The position numbers and the translations under genes were made by a program. A stretch of 49,966 nt of DNA, taken from assembly GCA_964429695.1 (NCBI GenBank), contig CAYSCS010000033.1, positions 1 through 49,966 of the forward strand, read 5' to 3'. Positions 9,353-18,885 of the stretch are shown here, piece after piece. The stretch is from CAYSCS01 sp964429695. Lineage in GTDB: Bacteria > Acidobacteriota > Aminicenantia > Aminicenantales > Aminicenantaceae. Each line of letters begins with the position of its first letter. The first letter of the stretch is position 1. Under the pieces are notes generated by a model. That model searched no databases. It saw only the letters and a program-made list of their open reading frames with translations, and was not told the DNA's origin.

Positions 9353-12073
9353 TTAATAATAAAGGCGCAAAGAAATCTGAACTCTTCGAGGAGCCACTAT
9401 AGCATCCGGCTTCATGAAGCCTTCGGCTGTCCCAATTGTAGATTGAGTCTGGGTCATGGCATCTGAGTTAAGGAGGTTATAAACATCTGCAGCGATTTTC
9501 ATATAGAATTTGCCAACTATGTCAATCTTCTTCTCCACTCTAAAATCAAGAAGATAGGTTGGGTCAAGTCTCCAGTTTGACCCTCTCGGTTCAGCGAGGA
9601 TCGAAAAAGCGCCTTGATTCATCCCTAGCACGGGGAGTGTGCGTGCAATCGGCTTTCCTGTTTGAGCTGTAAAATTTACGCTGACGCTAAAGTCATAAGG
9701 TAAGAAATAAGAACCCTGCATCTTAAACATATATGTTCTATCGCTCTGAAGGAGGCCTCCCCAGCCTTTGTTGTTTATGAGGTCATTAGGATTCTGAATT
9801 CCGTAGCGGTTTCCTTGGCGAAGCTGGTCCCGAGTGGAGACTCCGTATGCTTTTGACCAGACAAAAGATGAACTGAGCTGCCATTTATTTGAAAATCTTT
9901 TCTGCAATCCTATTATCAGCCCTCTATACCTCTGTTTATAATCGGGGGGATTGAGGAGCGTCAGAAAATCTTCTTCGACTGGCGTAATTTGATTGTAGAC
10001 CTTAATCCATTTGCCTGCATATTCATCATAATAATCTACCTCTTCATACTCCGCAGATGTATTCCACCATGAATAAAAATTATCGGTATGTTTGAAGATG
10101 TAAGTCAGTTCCAGTGACACATCTGTAATAACTTCCCGAGTTATGCCGATTGAGAACTGTCTACAGAGACTGTTCTTGACATCACTACCAATTCCTACTC
10201 CTTCAAGAGGATTCCATGTCCAGAAGGGAATATCATATTTTCCTGTATCCCAGTTATAGAGATAGGCATACACAGTCTGGGCGCTCTGTGTCATTTGAGC
10301 AAAAGTCATCAGAGTCATGCCTTCATAATAATGCCCGTAATTTACTCTGAGTGTTGTCTTTTTATCAGGTGTCAATTGATAGACCAGCCCCAGCCGCGGT
10401 GACCAATCATTCCACGTCAAAACATTATCAATGCCTGGTATTTTTCTTCCGGTCTCGTTTCTCTGAGCATCAATTTCATCCACTTCAAGAATGTTTCCAT
10501 CCTGATGGTCAAATCTTAAGCCGAGGTTAAGCGTTAAACGACTTGTGATTGACCAAGCATCATCGAAGAATACGCCGATTTTGTTGACTGAAGAGCCATA
10601 GTTATATGGATTTTGAAAATAGGCAGCGTAAGGCTCCCCACCATAATCATAATAAACTACTCCACCAGAATAGGAAGTAATCCCTGTTGAACTCCCCCTT
10701 GTAAACTGAACCCCAACCTTGAATTCATGATTTCCTTCGATAAAATCATCCGCAAAGTGAGAGAGTGTAGCGTTTACCTGGAGCTTGGTATAGGTAGACT
10801 TACTCCACGCCCAGATCCCGTTTGAATATTGTCCTGTTGCACCATCGTAATGGCAGGGTTCATCAAGGTTCCCATCCATGGGGACCCAGTTATCATGGAC
10901 AAGCCAGCCCCCTACTTTAAACTCAAAAATTGTGTTTGCGCCAAGGATTGAAGTTAGCATCAAGTTGGGAACCCCGTATTCACCAGGCTCTTTGGCACAA
11001 GCATCAAAGGGCTGAGAAGGAGTGATTACATCGGGAAGGTCTGACCATTCATGTTGGTAAGAAGCGACAAGCTTGTTATTCTTATTCAGCTGAAAAGTAA
11101 ACTTGCCAAAAATCCTGTCATAAGCTGATTTTGTCGGCCACTCAGGAGGCGTTCCTAGCTGGGAATAATCGTACCTCTTGTACTGAAGGTTTCCGTAAAA
11201 CCAGATTTTATCCTTTTTGAAAGGACCAGAGAGATCAAAGCTGATATCCCAAGATCTCTTAACATGAAAGGGATATTCTGCTCCAGGAACATTATTATCA
11301 ACAAATGAAGAAGGGATGTTATAGGCATAAAGACCGGTCTGGAATGTGTTCCCTCCTGACTTGGTGACAACATTGACTACTGCTCCCTGAAAATCTCCGT
11401 ATTCAGCAGGGGCTCCAATCGTCAAAACTTCTCCTTCTTGGTAGATATCAGGATTGTTCCATACCCATGTTGTGCCGTTCCAGTCAAAGGAAGTATCAAT
11501 TCCGTCGACAAGATAATTATCCGACCAGTATGGGGAACCGAGCGAGGAATGCCATTCCTCTGTGTTAGTTTCGTTCATTGAGACTCCTGGCGCCCAGAAC
11601 ATGATGTCTATGTAAGTGAAACGAGTCTTAGGAAGATTTTCAAGGAGTTGCTGGTCATAGGTGGTCGAAATCCCGGACTTTGTGACATCAACTATTGGAG
11701 CTTCGCCTACCACAGTTATACTTTCCTCGACAGTGGTAGGCTTTAGAATTACGTCTATCGTAGTTGTCTTACCAACGGAAATGATGACGTTTTCTTGCCT
11801 AAACGTCTGAAATCCCTGTAAAGAGCATGTGATCTTGTAGCTTCCTGGAGGAAGAGCCCCAAAAATAAATGTTCCGGTTTCAGTGGTAAGTTCTGACCGA
11901 GAGCCACCAATGAGCGCATTGCTTTGAATTTCAATCGTCACACCAGGTAAAGGTTCACCCTCATCATCCTTAACTGTTCCTCTTAGTGTACCCGTCAATC
12001 TTTGTGCCTCAACAAAAGAGCAAACAATAATAAGGAGAAAAACAAAGAAGAGGAATCTCTGATATTTTTTCAT
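9353..12073 (-). CDS. TonB-dependent receptor, Oar-like
   Basis: A 906-residue outer-membrane receptor. A signal peptide (about 1-23, cleavage near VEA|QR) is followed by a carboxypeptidase-regulatory-like beta domain (about 27-113; GTVKDDEGEPLPGVTIEI, LPPGSYKI), a plug domain (about 118-240; LVDGID, VVNVVTKSGGNTF) and a beta barrel ending in the aromatic-terminated strand ISLRLYY that BAM recognises in outer-membrane barrels. There is no SusD-type lipoprotein next to it, so it is Oar-like rather than SusC-like. Such receptors import large or scarce substrates using TonB energy. The cargo is unknown; neighbouring hydrolases suggest peptides or amides. Strong AAGGAGG site. A paralogue of similar length lies at 44903. 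Confidence 0.9.
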   Translation of the reverse strand: MKKYQRFLFFVFLLIIVCSFVEAQRLTGTLRGTVKDDEGEPLPGVTIEIQSNALIGGSRSELTTETGTFIFGALPPGSYKITCSLQGFQTFRQENVIISVGKTTTIDVILKPTTVEESITVVGEAPIVDVTKSGISTTYDQQLLENLPKTRFTYIDIMFWAPGVSMNETNTEEWHSSLGSPYWSDNYLVDGIDTSFDWNGTTWVWNNPDIYQEGEVLTIGAPAEYGDFQGAVVNVVTKSGGNTFQTGLYAYNIPSSFVDNNVPGAEYPFHVKRSWDISFDLSGPFKKDKIWFYGNLQYKRYDYSQLGTPPEWPTKSAYDRIFGKFTFQLNKNNKLVASYQHEWSDLPDVITPSQPFDACAKEPGEYGVPNLMLTSILGANTIFEFKVGGWLVHDNWVPMDGNLDEPCHYDGATGQYSNGIWAWSKSTYTKLQVNATLSHFADDFIEGNHEFKVGVQFTRGSSTGITSYSGGVVYYDYGGEPYAAYFQNPYNYGSSVNKIGVFFDDAWSITSRLTLNLGLRFDHQDGNILEVDEIDAQRNETGRKIPGIDNVLTWNDWSPRLGLVYQLTPDKKTTLRVNYGHYYEGMTLMTFAQMTQSAQTVYAYLYNWDTGKYDIPFWTWNPLEGVGIGSDVKNSLCRQFSIGITREVITDVSLELTYIFKHTDNFYSWWNTSAEYEEVDYYDEYAGKWIKVYNQITPVEEDFLTLLNPPDYKQRYRGLIIGLQKRFSNKWQLSSSFVWSKAYGVSTRDQLRQGNRYGIQNPNDLINNKGWGGLLQSDRTYMFKMQGSYFLPYDFSVSVNFTAQTGKPIARTLPVLGMNQGAFSILAEPRGSNWRLDPTYLLDFRVEKKIDIVGKFYMKIAADVYNLLNSDAMTQTQSTIGTAEGFMKPDAIVAPRRVQISLRLYY

Positions 12074-12120
12074 TTTCCCTCCTTACTTAATCTTTTTCAT
12101 CCTCTATTTCTTTATTTTTA

Positions 12121-12150
12121 AATTTAATAACTTTGGAATTCTGTTGTCAA
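12121..12150 (-). promoter_or_regulatory. Candidate sigma70 promoter of TonB receptor
   Basis: On the minus strand a perfect TTGACA (12150-12145) is followed after 18 bases by TAAATT (12126-12121). This would leave a leader of about 40 bases before the receptor ATG. Confidence 0.5.
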
Positions 12151-12213
12151 GTGAAAATCTCGTGTGTGTCCAGTTTAGAATATCCGTCTCAAAGAAAGAA
12201 AAAGATAATACCC

Positions 12214-12300
12214 TTAAGGCATGAACTTAATACTTCCTTCAGGGTGGATTTTTCGCTTTAATTGAACAAGGAAACTTTTTAAATTTTGCTTTACCCACAT
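12214..12300 (-). CDS. Putative 28-aa basic peptide
   Basis: Very short frame in the 520-base spacer upstream of the TonB receptor. Its ATG (12300-12298) has an ideal AGGAGG site 6 bases upstream (12312-12307), better than many large genes here. The product begins MWVKQNLKSF, is rich in Lys and hydrophobic residues and could form one amphipathic helix; it has no acidic cluster and no signal peptide. It ends about 64 bases before the receptor's TTGACA box. It may be a real small protein or leader peptide, or a chance match; I see no homology clue. Confidence 0.35.
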   Translation of the reverse strand: MWVKQNLKSFLVQLKRKIHPEGSIKFMP

Positions 12301-12593
12301 AGCCCACCTCCTCATGAAGCTCAGGAAGAAAAAGGATGGATTCTTAACGCTACTATTTTATATTCTTAATTTAATTTCAATTTTTTCTCCTTACTTTAAG
12401 AGGGATGGCATTAAATTAAGAATTAAGCGACTTTTCCTCTGAAATGAGCTCAAAAGAATTTGAAGCTAAAATTTTCTCCGTAAAAAAACTATAGGCTTTC
12501 GCTGCAATAATGCCAAGAAATTTTCATTCCAGAATACTTAATTTAAGCTATAAAATTTGAGTAACTTTTAAAGAATTTATTTTAAATATCCCC
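12301..12593. other. Rest of the SDR-receptor spacer
   Basis: Together with 12074-12213 this is the untranslated part of the spacer between SDR and TonB receptor. AT-rich -10-like sequences occur near 12355-12365 on the minus strand. No further gene or structured RNA was recognised. Confidence 0.4.
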
Positions 12594-13358
12594 TCAGGAG
12601 CGCAGATATGAAGCGCCATTTACATCAATGATGCATCCCGTTAAGAAATCAACGCCTTCAGAGGCTAGAAAAAGGGCTGTATTGGCAACCTCTGACGGCC
12701 AGGCTATTCTTCCCAAAGGACTCTGTTTGCGAATCTGCTCTCCTTTTTCTCCTTGTAAGCATGGTCTCGCCATATCTGTCTCTACAAATCCTGGAGCTAT
12801 GACATAAACAAAAATATTATGAATTGCCAGTGCCTGGGCGAGAGATTGACTCATGGCGTTAAGCCCTGCTTTACTCGCTCCGTAGCATGGAGCATCTGGT
12901 TCCCCACGAAATGCCCCTCGAGATGAGATATTAATTATTTTCCCCCCTCCTCTTGAAATCATATGTCTGGCGATAAGAAAGGTTATATTAGAGGGGCCTA
13001 TAAGGTTAGTTTTGATTGTTCGCATCCAGATATCCTGCCATTCCTCATAGGTAGATCGAACTAGGGGAATTTCTTCATAGATTCCGGCATTATTAACCAG
13101 AATATCAACTTTACCTGCTCTTGAAATTACAGTATCTACAATTTTTTTCACAGATTGGGGGTCTGAAATATCACCTTGGACAAGAAAGTGGTCTCCCTTT
13201 TTCAAGTTTTTTAGAGTGTTTTCTGCGGCTTTATGGTTTTTACAATAATGGACAACGACATCTGCATTTGCTTCAGCAAATTTCTCAGCTATAACTTTTC
13301 CTATGCCTCGAGAAGCTCCAGTTATCAGAGCCGTCTTTTGCGAAAGGTCAATTCTCAT
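12594..13358 (-). CDS. SDR-family oxidoreductase (FabG-like)
   Basis: A classical short-chain dehydrogenase/reductase of 254 residues. The dinucleotide motif TGASRGIG is at 13-20, NNAG at 89-92, and the catalytic set S146, Y159, K163 (YGASK) is complete. Overall sequence resembles 3-oxoacyl-ACP reductases, but no fatty-acid genes are nearby, so the substrate is open. The absence of an acidic residue at the end of strand 2 and the presence of HYCKNHK there suggest NADP(H) preference; that is inference. AAGAGG precedes the ATG. It lies between the CocE gene and TonB receptor on the same strand, with long spacers that argue against a tight operon. Confidence 0.87.
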   Translation of the reverse strand: MRIDLSQKTALITGASRGIGKVIAEKFAEANADVVVHYCKNHKAAENTLKNLKKGDHFLVQGDISDPQSVKKIVDTVISRAGKVDILVNNAGIYEEIPLVRSTYEEWQDIWMRTIKTNLIGPSNITFLIARHMISRGGGKIINISSRGAFRGEPDAPCYGASKAGLNAMSQSLAQALAIHNIFVYVIAPGFVETDMARPCLQGEKGEQIRKQSPLGRIAWPSEVANTALFLASEGVDFLTGCIIDVNGASYLRS

Positions 13359-13612
13359 CAGAAACCTCTTTTTTATGTTAATTTTATTTTTTTATTGCTC
13401 TTCAGACATTCTAGTTGAAAAAATGAGAAGTTTTAGGCTCATCATGATGAGCAAACTTGATATCCTAATTAATAGATTTCCTAACTCTAAGATTTTCATC
13501 GCAATAGATTAAGCTCCCTTCTCCATTCTCCTTCCTCTAGTGTTTTTGCTTTGCCTCATCTTCCCCCTAAAAGCAAAAAGGGATGAAGATAATTTCACTA
13601 CACTAAAATCGT

Positions 13613-15601
13613 TTAACGAATCCTCCTGCGGATATACAGGGTAAGCGCAATTATTATGATTACTATAAACAAAATGATAGATACCATTGCAAGAGGGAAC
13701 TCTTCCTCTCCCACAAAACGAGCTTCTTCCTCGCTGATTAAAGGAAGGATAATGTAAGAAGAAAGTTTCTTGTTCCTATAAATGCTCACTATCGGTGGAG
13801 GGGATTCCTCATGAACCTCTGCATTATCTTTGTCAGCGCAGGTAATCGTTACCCTTATCCTATTTCCGGCATTGAAGACATTTGAAGTCGGCTGTAAATC
13901 GAAAACAAGCTCAACCGGCTCAAGGGAAATAAGAGGTTTATAATCTTCTTCATGACTGCGGTGGAAAGGAAGGTTTAAATTATCGTAGTAGGGCTGATGG
14001 AGAGCTCGGTGAGAAGCTCTAATTGCTCCTTCAGTTACATAATGAGAGAAACCATCCGGGTCTATTTCCTCAAGATAAAGAAATACATCTAAGTCTGAAG
14101 TTGTTGTGCTAAGCCATAAATGGGCTACGGGATGCCCGGTAACTTCAACATCTTGAGACAAAGGCTCTGTAGTGTAGGTGAGTCCCTTCTCATCATTTGC
14201 TCTCAAATCAGGATATTCAAAACTCCCTCCAACTGCATTATCCCAGCGGGTTGCTTGGCCTGTGGTGGCTGTGTAATCAACAGCATAATCGTCATTCCCC
14301 TTTTTTTTATTGGGATAGCGTGGAGATAAAAGCCCATCATTCACAGAATCAACACTTCCACTCTTGCCTTGATGGAAAAAGTATTTGATTCTTTTTTCTT
14401 GGGGAAGAGGCCATTCCCTTGCAGTTCTCCACTCATTCTCCTTTTTAGCCTTCATCAACTGATAACGAATAGGAGGCTCATCCATAATTCCATTCTCAAT
14501 TTCCTTCAACCAGTAATCGAACCAGCGCAGGGCTTCTGTGACGGCAAGAGAGAATTCCTCCTTAGCAATCTCAGGATCACGAGGAGAATGGGACCAGGCA
14601 CCGATGACTATCTTCTTGGGATTCGAAAAATTGCGATATAAGAGAAAGCCATCCTTAGTGAAAGAATCAAACCAGCCGCACCAGAGATAAATCGGTACGC
14701 CAGATTCATTAATCTCCCTCACAAAGGCTGCTGGGTGCCATTTGTAGTAAGGTTGCTCTCCACTAATCTCATCCAAGCTGTCGCGGAATTTAAGTGGAGC
14801 AAAAATTTCATATGAAGACCTATTCGATTTATGTTCTTCGATTGCAGCTTTAAGAAGCTTTCCCTCAGGGTCCGAATCTACACCTACAGCCACCACTTCG
14901 GTATCTAATATTTTAGTGAGCTCACTCCAAGTTCTCAATAAATCATCATAGAAAACTCCATTATGATAACCCACTGTATAAATATCAAACAGTGAAACCA
15001 TAGGAAAAATAGCCTTTAAATTAGGAGGTTTTGTCGAGGCACACATGAGCTGGGTGATTCCCAGATAGGAGCCTCCAAACATACCTATATTTCCATCGGA
15101 CCAAGGCTGAGATGCCAGCCATTCTGTTATTTCGAATGAATCTTGAGTCTCAGCCGGAGTGAAAATTCCCTGCCAGCTCCCGAAAGAAGCACCCGACCCT
15201 CTGACATCCACATTAACCAACACATATCCATATTTCAGGAAAGATTTGTAAAGCGGGAAATCGGCTGCAGAGATGAGCCTACCTTCCTGAATAAACGCAC
15301 GTCTATAGCGATTATGTATCCAGATTACAGGAAGCGGTTCTTCATTTGGCTTTCCTTGTTTAGCGGGACGGATGATATCTACTGCAAGTCTTACTCCGTC
15401 CCTCATCGTCAGATATTGGGAAACTCTCACCCATGAATCATAAAGTTCGGTTGAATATCCTTTGTACTCTCCAAATTTAGAGATTTTTTCTTGTTGCGGG
15501 AAAATTGAACTCGAACAAGTTGAAAAGATTACTAATCCAAGCAAAACATAAAAGCCTAAAGAAAAAAGTCTTCTCTTTCTAATCCTTATGCTTAATTTCA
15601 T
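13613..15601 (-). CDS. CocE/NonD-type hydrolase with C-terminal anchor
   Basis: A 662-residue exported alpha/beta hydrolase of the CocE/X-Pro dipeptidyl-peptidase family, acting on acyl, ester or peptide bonds. An N-terminal basic and hydrophobic signal (about 1-35) leads into the hydrolase domain (about 60-375) with the nucleophile S178 in GGSYLG, D312 in CGWFDSF and H338 in GAWSH. The C-terminal jelly-roll (about 400-620; AHLWLSTTTSDLDVFLYLEEIDPDG) follows. Unusually, the protein ends with a hydrophobic helix (about 637-656) and an RRRIR tail, which would anchor it in the inner membrane with the enzyme outside. GGGAGG lies 5 bases before the ATG. A paralogue without the anchor is at 47959. 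It diverges from tldD. Confidence 0.87.
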   Translation of the reverse strand: MKLSIRIRKRRLFSLGFYVLLGLVIFSTCSSSIFPQQEKISKFGEYKGYSTELYDSWVRVSQYLTMRDGVRLAVDIIRPAKQGKPNEEPLPVIWIHNRYRRAFIQEGRLISAADFPLYKSFLKYGYVLVNVDVRGSGASFGSWQGIFTPAETQDSFEITEWLASQPWSDGNIGMFGGSYLGITQLMCASTKPPNLKAIFPMVSLFDIYTVGYHNGVFYDDLLRTWSELTKILDTEVVAVGVDSDPEGKLLKAAIEEHKSNRSSYEIFAPLKFRDSLDEISGEQPYYKWHPAAFVREINESGVPIYLWCGWFDSFTKDGFLLYRNFSNPKKIVIGAWSHSPRDPEIAKEEFSLAVTEALRWFDYWLKEIENGIMDEPPIRYQLMKAKKENEWRTAREWPLPQEKRIKYFFHQGKSGSVDSVNDGLLSPRYPNKKKGNDDYAVDYTATTGQATRWDNAVGGSFEYPDLRANDEKGLTYTTEPLSQDVEVTGHPVAHLWLSTTTSDLDVFLYLEEIDPDGFSHYVTEGAIRASHRALHQPYYDNLNLPFHRSHEEDYKPLISLEPVELVFDLQPTSNVFNAGNRIRVTITCADKDNAEVHEESPPPIVSIYRNKKLSSYIILPLISEEEARFVGEEEFPLAMVSIILFIVIIIIALTLYIRRRIR

Positions 15602-15849
15602 TCAAGCCTCCCTGGGAAATCATAAACCTAACCTCTCTCTACTTTACAAAATTGAAAATAAAAATGTCCAATAATTTTCTCTCTCTTTCTCATTTTCTTT
15701 AATCTTGCATCTTTGACTTTACAACCTAATCAATTTTTATTATTTTTACTAATATCTTTTTTTGCCTAAACACGTATTTTAGAATAAAAAAATGAATTTC
15801 TTTTTAAAAAAATTCTATTTCTATTTTAGCTTATTTTTTGGAGGAATTA

Positions 15850-17385
15850 ATGAATAAAATGAGCAGGCGCTCCTTTTTATCAATTGCAGCCACGACCGCG
15901 GCTGCAACCCTTTATTCTCCCTTCTGGAAGAGAGGTTTATACAGTCTTTCAAATGCTAATGAGCCAAGGTATTTTGAGAGGGAATTTGGGATTTCAGAAA
16001 AACTCTGTGAGAAGGTGCTTGCCAAAGCTCTCTCAAATGGTGGAGATTTCGCCGACCTTTATTTCGAACACACAGTAAGTAACTGGATTGGTCTTGAGGA
16101 TGGAAAAGTAAACCGCGCCTATTCGAACATTTCTCTTGGAGTAGGAATTAGAACAGTAAAAGGGGAGCAAGTTGGTTATGGATTTACTCAGGACCTAAAC
16201 GAAAAATCCATGCTTGAAGCCGCTGTAACAGCGGCCACGATTTCAAATTTTACAGGGAAAAAACCCGAAATTAGATATTCCTGGGTCCAAACAAAAAACT
16301 ACTATCCTTTGAAAACATTACTCACGGAGATCCCCATTGAGTCACGTCTGCCACTTGTCCAAGGTGTGAATGACAGATGCTTTTCACTCTCTCCCTCGGT
16401 AGTTAAAGTCAATGCAGGTTTTAGCGATGAACAGAAACGAATCTTTATCATTTCCAGCGAAGGGATAAAAGCAGAAGACCTCCAGCCGAGGAACTTTCTC
16501 TATGCCAATGTTGTACTTGAAAAAAATGGGAAGAGGGAGAGAGCGAGCTGGAATATTGGCGGTCGTAGGGATTTCTCTTTTTATACCGACGAAGTGGTTT
16601 CAGAAGTAGCAAGAACAGCCGTGGAGAGAGCCAAGATACTTTTCGAAGCTATCCAGCCCCCAGCAGGAGAAATGCCTGTTGTCCTTGGTCCAGGAGTGAC
16701 AGGTGTTCTCCTCCATGAAGCGATTGGTCATGGAATGGAAGCAGACTTTAATCGTAAGAAAATTTCAACTTATTCTTCCCTACTCGGGAAAAAAGTAGCG
16801 GAGCCATTTGTAACCATTGTTGATGATGGCACAATTCCTGGTCTTGCAGGCTCTATCAATGTCGATGATGAAGGAACTCCGGGACAAAAGACAATCCTTG
16901 TCCACAGAGGAATTCTAACTAGTTACATGCATGATAAAATCTCAGCTCGCCATTACAAAGTGAACCCAACAGGAAATGGAAGGCGGGAAAGTTATCAACA
17001 CTATGTCCTTCCTCGCATGCGGAACACATATATGGAGGTCGGTCCTGAAACACCCGGAGATATCATTAAATCAGTGAAGAGAGGCATTTATGTTCAGGAT
17101 GTTAGCAACGGCCAGGTGAGGATTGGAGAGGGTGATTTTGCTTTCTATGTTTCTCAGGGAAGAATGATTGAGGAAGGAAAGCTTACGGCCCCTATCAAAG
17201 ACATCAACATCATTGGCAATGGGCCTAAAATGCTCATGAATATCAGCATGGTTGGAAACGACCTTGAAATGACAAAGGGTGGTGGGGGGATGTGTGGCAA
17301 GGGAGGTCAGGGCGTACCCTGTGCATTTGGTCAACCGACATGTTTAGTTAAGACAATGACCGTAGGGGGAGTAAAAAATGCTTGA
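15850..17385 (+). CDS. tldD: TldD metalloprotease with Tat signal
   Basis: TldD is the catalytic half of the TldD/TldE protease, which cuts unfolded peptides and matures small modified peptides. Zinc ligands are visible: H289-E290-x3-H294 in LLHEAIGHGME, and the conserved C491 in GKGGQGVPC. The frame is open to a TTG at 15838, but GGAGG (15840-15844) overlaps that codon and sits 5 bases before ATG 15850, so I start there (511 residues). The N-terminus then reads MNKMSRRSFL followed by an Ala/Thr-rich hydrophobic run: a clear twin-arginine signal. This predicts export of folded TldD, unlike the cytosolic E. coli enzyme. The tldE gene follows after 13 bases. Confidence 0.9.
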   Translation: MNKMSRRSFLSIAATTAAATLYSPFWKRGLYSLSNANEPRYFEREFGISEKLCEKVLAKALSNGGDFADLYFEHTVSNWIGLEDGKVNRAYSNISLGVGIRTVKGEQVGYGFTQDLNEKSMLEAAVTAATISNFTGKKPEIRYSWVQTKNYYPLKTLLTEIPIESRLPLVQGVNDRCFSLSPSVVKVNAGFSDEQKRIFIISSEGIKAEDLQPRNFLYANVVLEKNGKRERASWNIGGRRDFSFYTDEVVSEVARTAVERAKILFEAIQPPAGEMPVVLGPGVTGVLLHEAIGHGMEADFNRKKISTYSSLLGKKVAEPFVTIVDDGTIPGLAGSINVDDEGTPGQKTILVHRGILTSYMHDKISARHYKVNPTGNGRRESYQHYVLPRMRNTYMEVGPETPGDIIKSVKRGIYVQDVSNGQVRIGEGDFAFYVSQGRMIEEGKLTAPIKDINIIGNGPKMLMNISMVGNDLEMTKGGGGMCGKGGQGVPCAFGQPTCLVKTMTVGGVKNA

Positions 17386-17398
17386 AAGGAGATAAACA

Positions 17399-18721
17399 AT
17401 GAAAGAAGAGATGTTAAACCTGGCTGATTGGGTGACAAAGACTGCAAGAGCTTCGGGCGCTGATGATTCGCGGGTAACAATAAACAGTGAAAGATTCATC
17501 GAGATAAGTTACAGGGAGCGAAAGCCAGAAAATATAAGAGAAGCTTCTACAAGGGGTCTTAATCTTGAAATTTATGTTACAGGTCGTTATTCAAGCCAGA
17601 GTACTTCTGATTTAAGGAAAGAATCTCTGAAAAAATTCATAACTAACGCCCTCACCACTACTAAGCTCCTGGCTGAAGACCCTTACAGAAGCCTCCCCGA
17701 CCCAAAATATTATGAGGGTCGGGAGAAATTTAATTTAGAGCTCACAGACCCTGAATATTTAAACTTCTCCGTAGAAAACCGTCATAATCTGGTTAAGACA
17801 ATAGAAGAAGCTTGCCTTTCTAGAGGTGGAGAGAGGGTCATCTCTGTCTCAGCCATGACATATGATACACATCTAAGCCTTGTGCAGATGACAAGCAATG
17901 GCTTTGAAGGTTCTTCAGAAAGCACGGTCTATTATGCAGGGGCTTCCCTCACTGCAAGAGACGAAGGAAATCGTAGACCTTCAGGAAGTGAGAGCGCAAT
18001 GAGTGTCAAGAGGAAAGACCTCCCTCATCCAGAGCTCATTGGACAAGAAGCAGCAAGGCGTGCTCTTGAAATGCTTGGAGCAAAGAAAATCAAGACTGAA
18101 AAAATGCCAGTCATTATCGAAAACCGCATTGTCCCTCGGATCTTGAGTGGGTTCATTTCAGCCATGTTTGGACGAAACATCCAGCAGAGACAGTCTTTTC
18201 TTGCTGAAAAAAAGGGGCAAAAAGTTACGAGCGAAAGTCTGACATTGATCGATGATCCTTTCCTAAAAAGTGGCTTGAGCAGCAGACTTTTTGATAGCGA
18301 TGGTCTCCCGGCAAAAAAAAGAGTATTGATTGAAGAAGGCATTCTCAAGGAATTTTATATAGACTGGTATTACAGTCGAAAACTTAACTGTGAGCCGACT
18401 ACAGGAAGTCCCTCAAACCTCATCATTCACGAAGGGAAACGCTCCCTCGAAGAAATAATGAAGGATATAGGGAGAGGAATACTTATCACTGGCTTCATAG
18501 GCGGAAATTCTAATTCCACCACAGGAGACATGTCTATTGGAATCTTTGGCAAGCTTTTTGAGAATGGAGAATTCGTTCAGCCAGTAGCAGAAATGAATAT
18601 AGCAGATAACCATTTAATTTTCTGGAAGAAACTGGTTGAAATTGCCAATGATACGTGGATTTATTCTGATTGGCGTACCCCAAGCCTTGTTTTCCAAGAT
18701 GTAATCGTCTCGGGCGAATAA
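17399..18721 (+). CDS. tldE: TldE/PmbA partner subunit
   Basis: The non-catalytic partner of TldD, 440 residues. It has the two-domain PmbA/TldE fold (IDDPFLKSGLSSRLFDSDGLPAKKRVLIEEGILKEFYIDWYYSRKL, TTGSPSNLIIHEG, GFIGGNSNSTTGDMSIGIFG) and no HExxxH, as expected for TldE. The AAAGGAG site and the 13-base gap show cotranslation with tldD. No signal peptide or twin-arginine motif is present. If TldD is exported, TldE either travels with it as a folded complex through Tat or the two are in different compartments; I favour co-export, as inference. In E. coli both subunits are required for activity. Confidence 0.88.
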   Translation: MKEEMLNLADWVTKTARASGADDSRVTINSERFIEISYRERKPENIREASTRGLNLEIYVTGRYSSQSTSDLRKESLKKFITNALTTTKLLAEDPYRSLPDPKYYEGREKFNLELTDPEYLNFSVENRHNLVKTIEEACLSRGGERVISVSAMTYDTHLSLVQMTSNGFEGSSESTVYYAGASLTARDEGNRRPSGSESAMSVKRKDLPHPELIGQEAARRALEMLGAKKIKTEKMPVIIENRIVPRILSGFISAMFGRNIQQRQSFLAEKKGQKVTSESLTLIDDPFLKSGLSSRLFDSDGLPAKKRVLIEEGILKEFYIDWYYSRKLNCEPTTGSPSNLIIHEGKRSLEEIMKDIGRGILITGFIGGNSNSTTGDMSIGIFGKLFENGEFVQPVAEMNIADNHLIFWKKLVEIANDTWIYSDWRTPSLVFQDVIVSGE

Positions 18722-18885
18722 ATAAAGTTGAGTTTTGCAAAGAAACTGCAGGAGGATAAAAATTAAATAAAAAATAAAATTTTTCTCAATTTTAATCACC
18801 TAGAGCTAAAAGTATTGATTTAGACCATAATAATTATTATTTTAAACTCGAAATTTTTTGATTATGGTAAGAGAGGAGGTAAATC

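Noticed and set aside
18750..18755. AGGAGG after tldE as start of another gene.
   Set aside because: No ATG, GTG or TTG lies within range; TAA codons follow at once.
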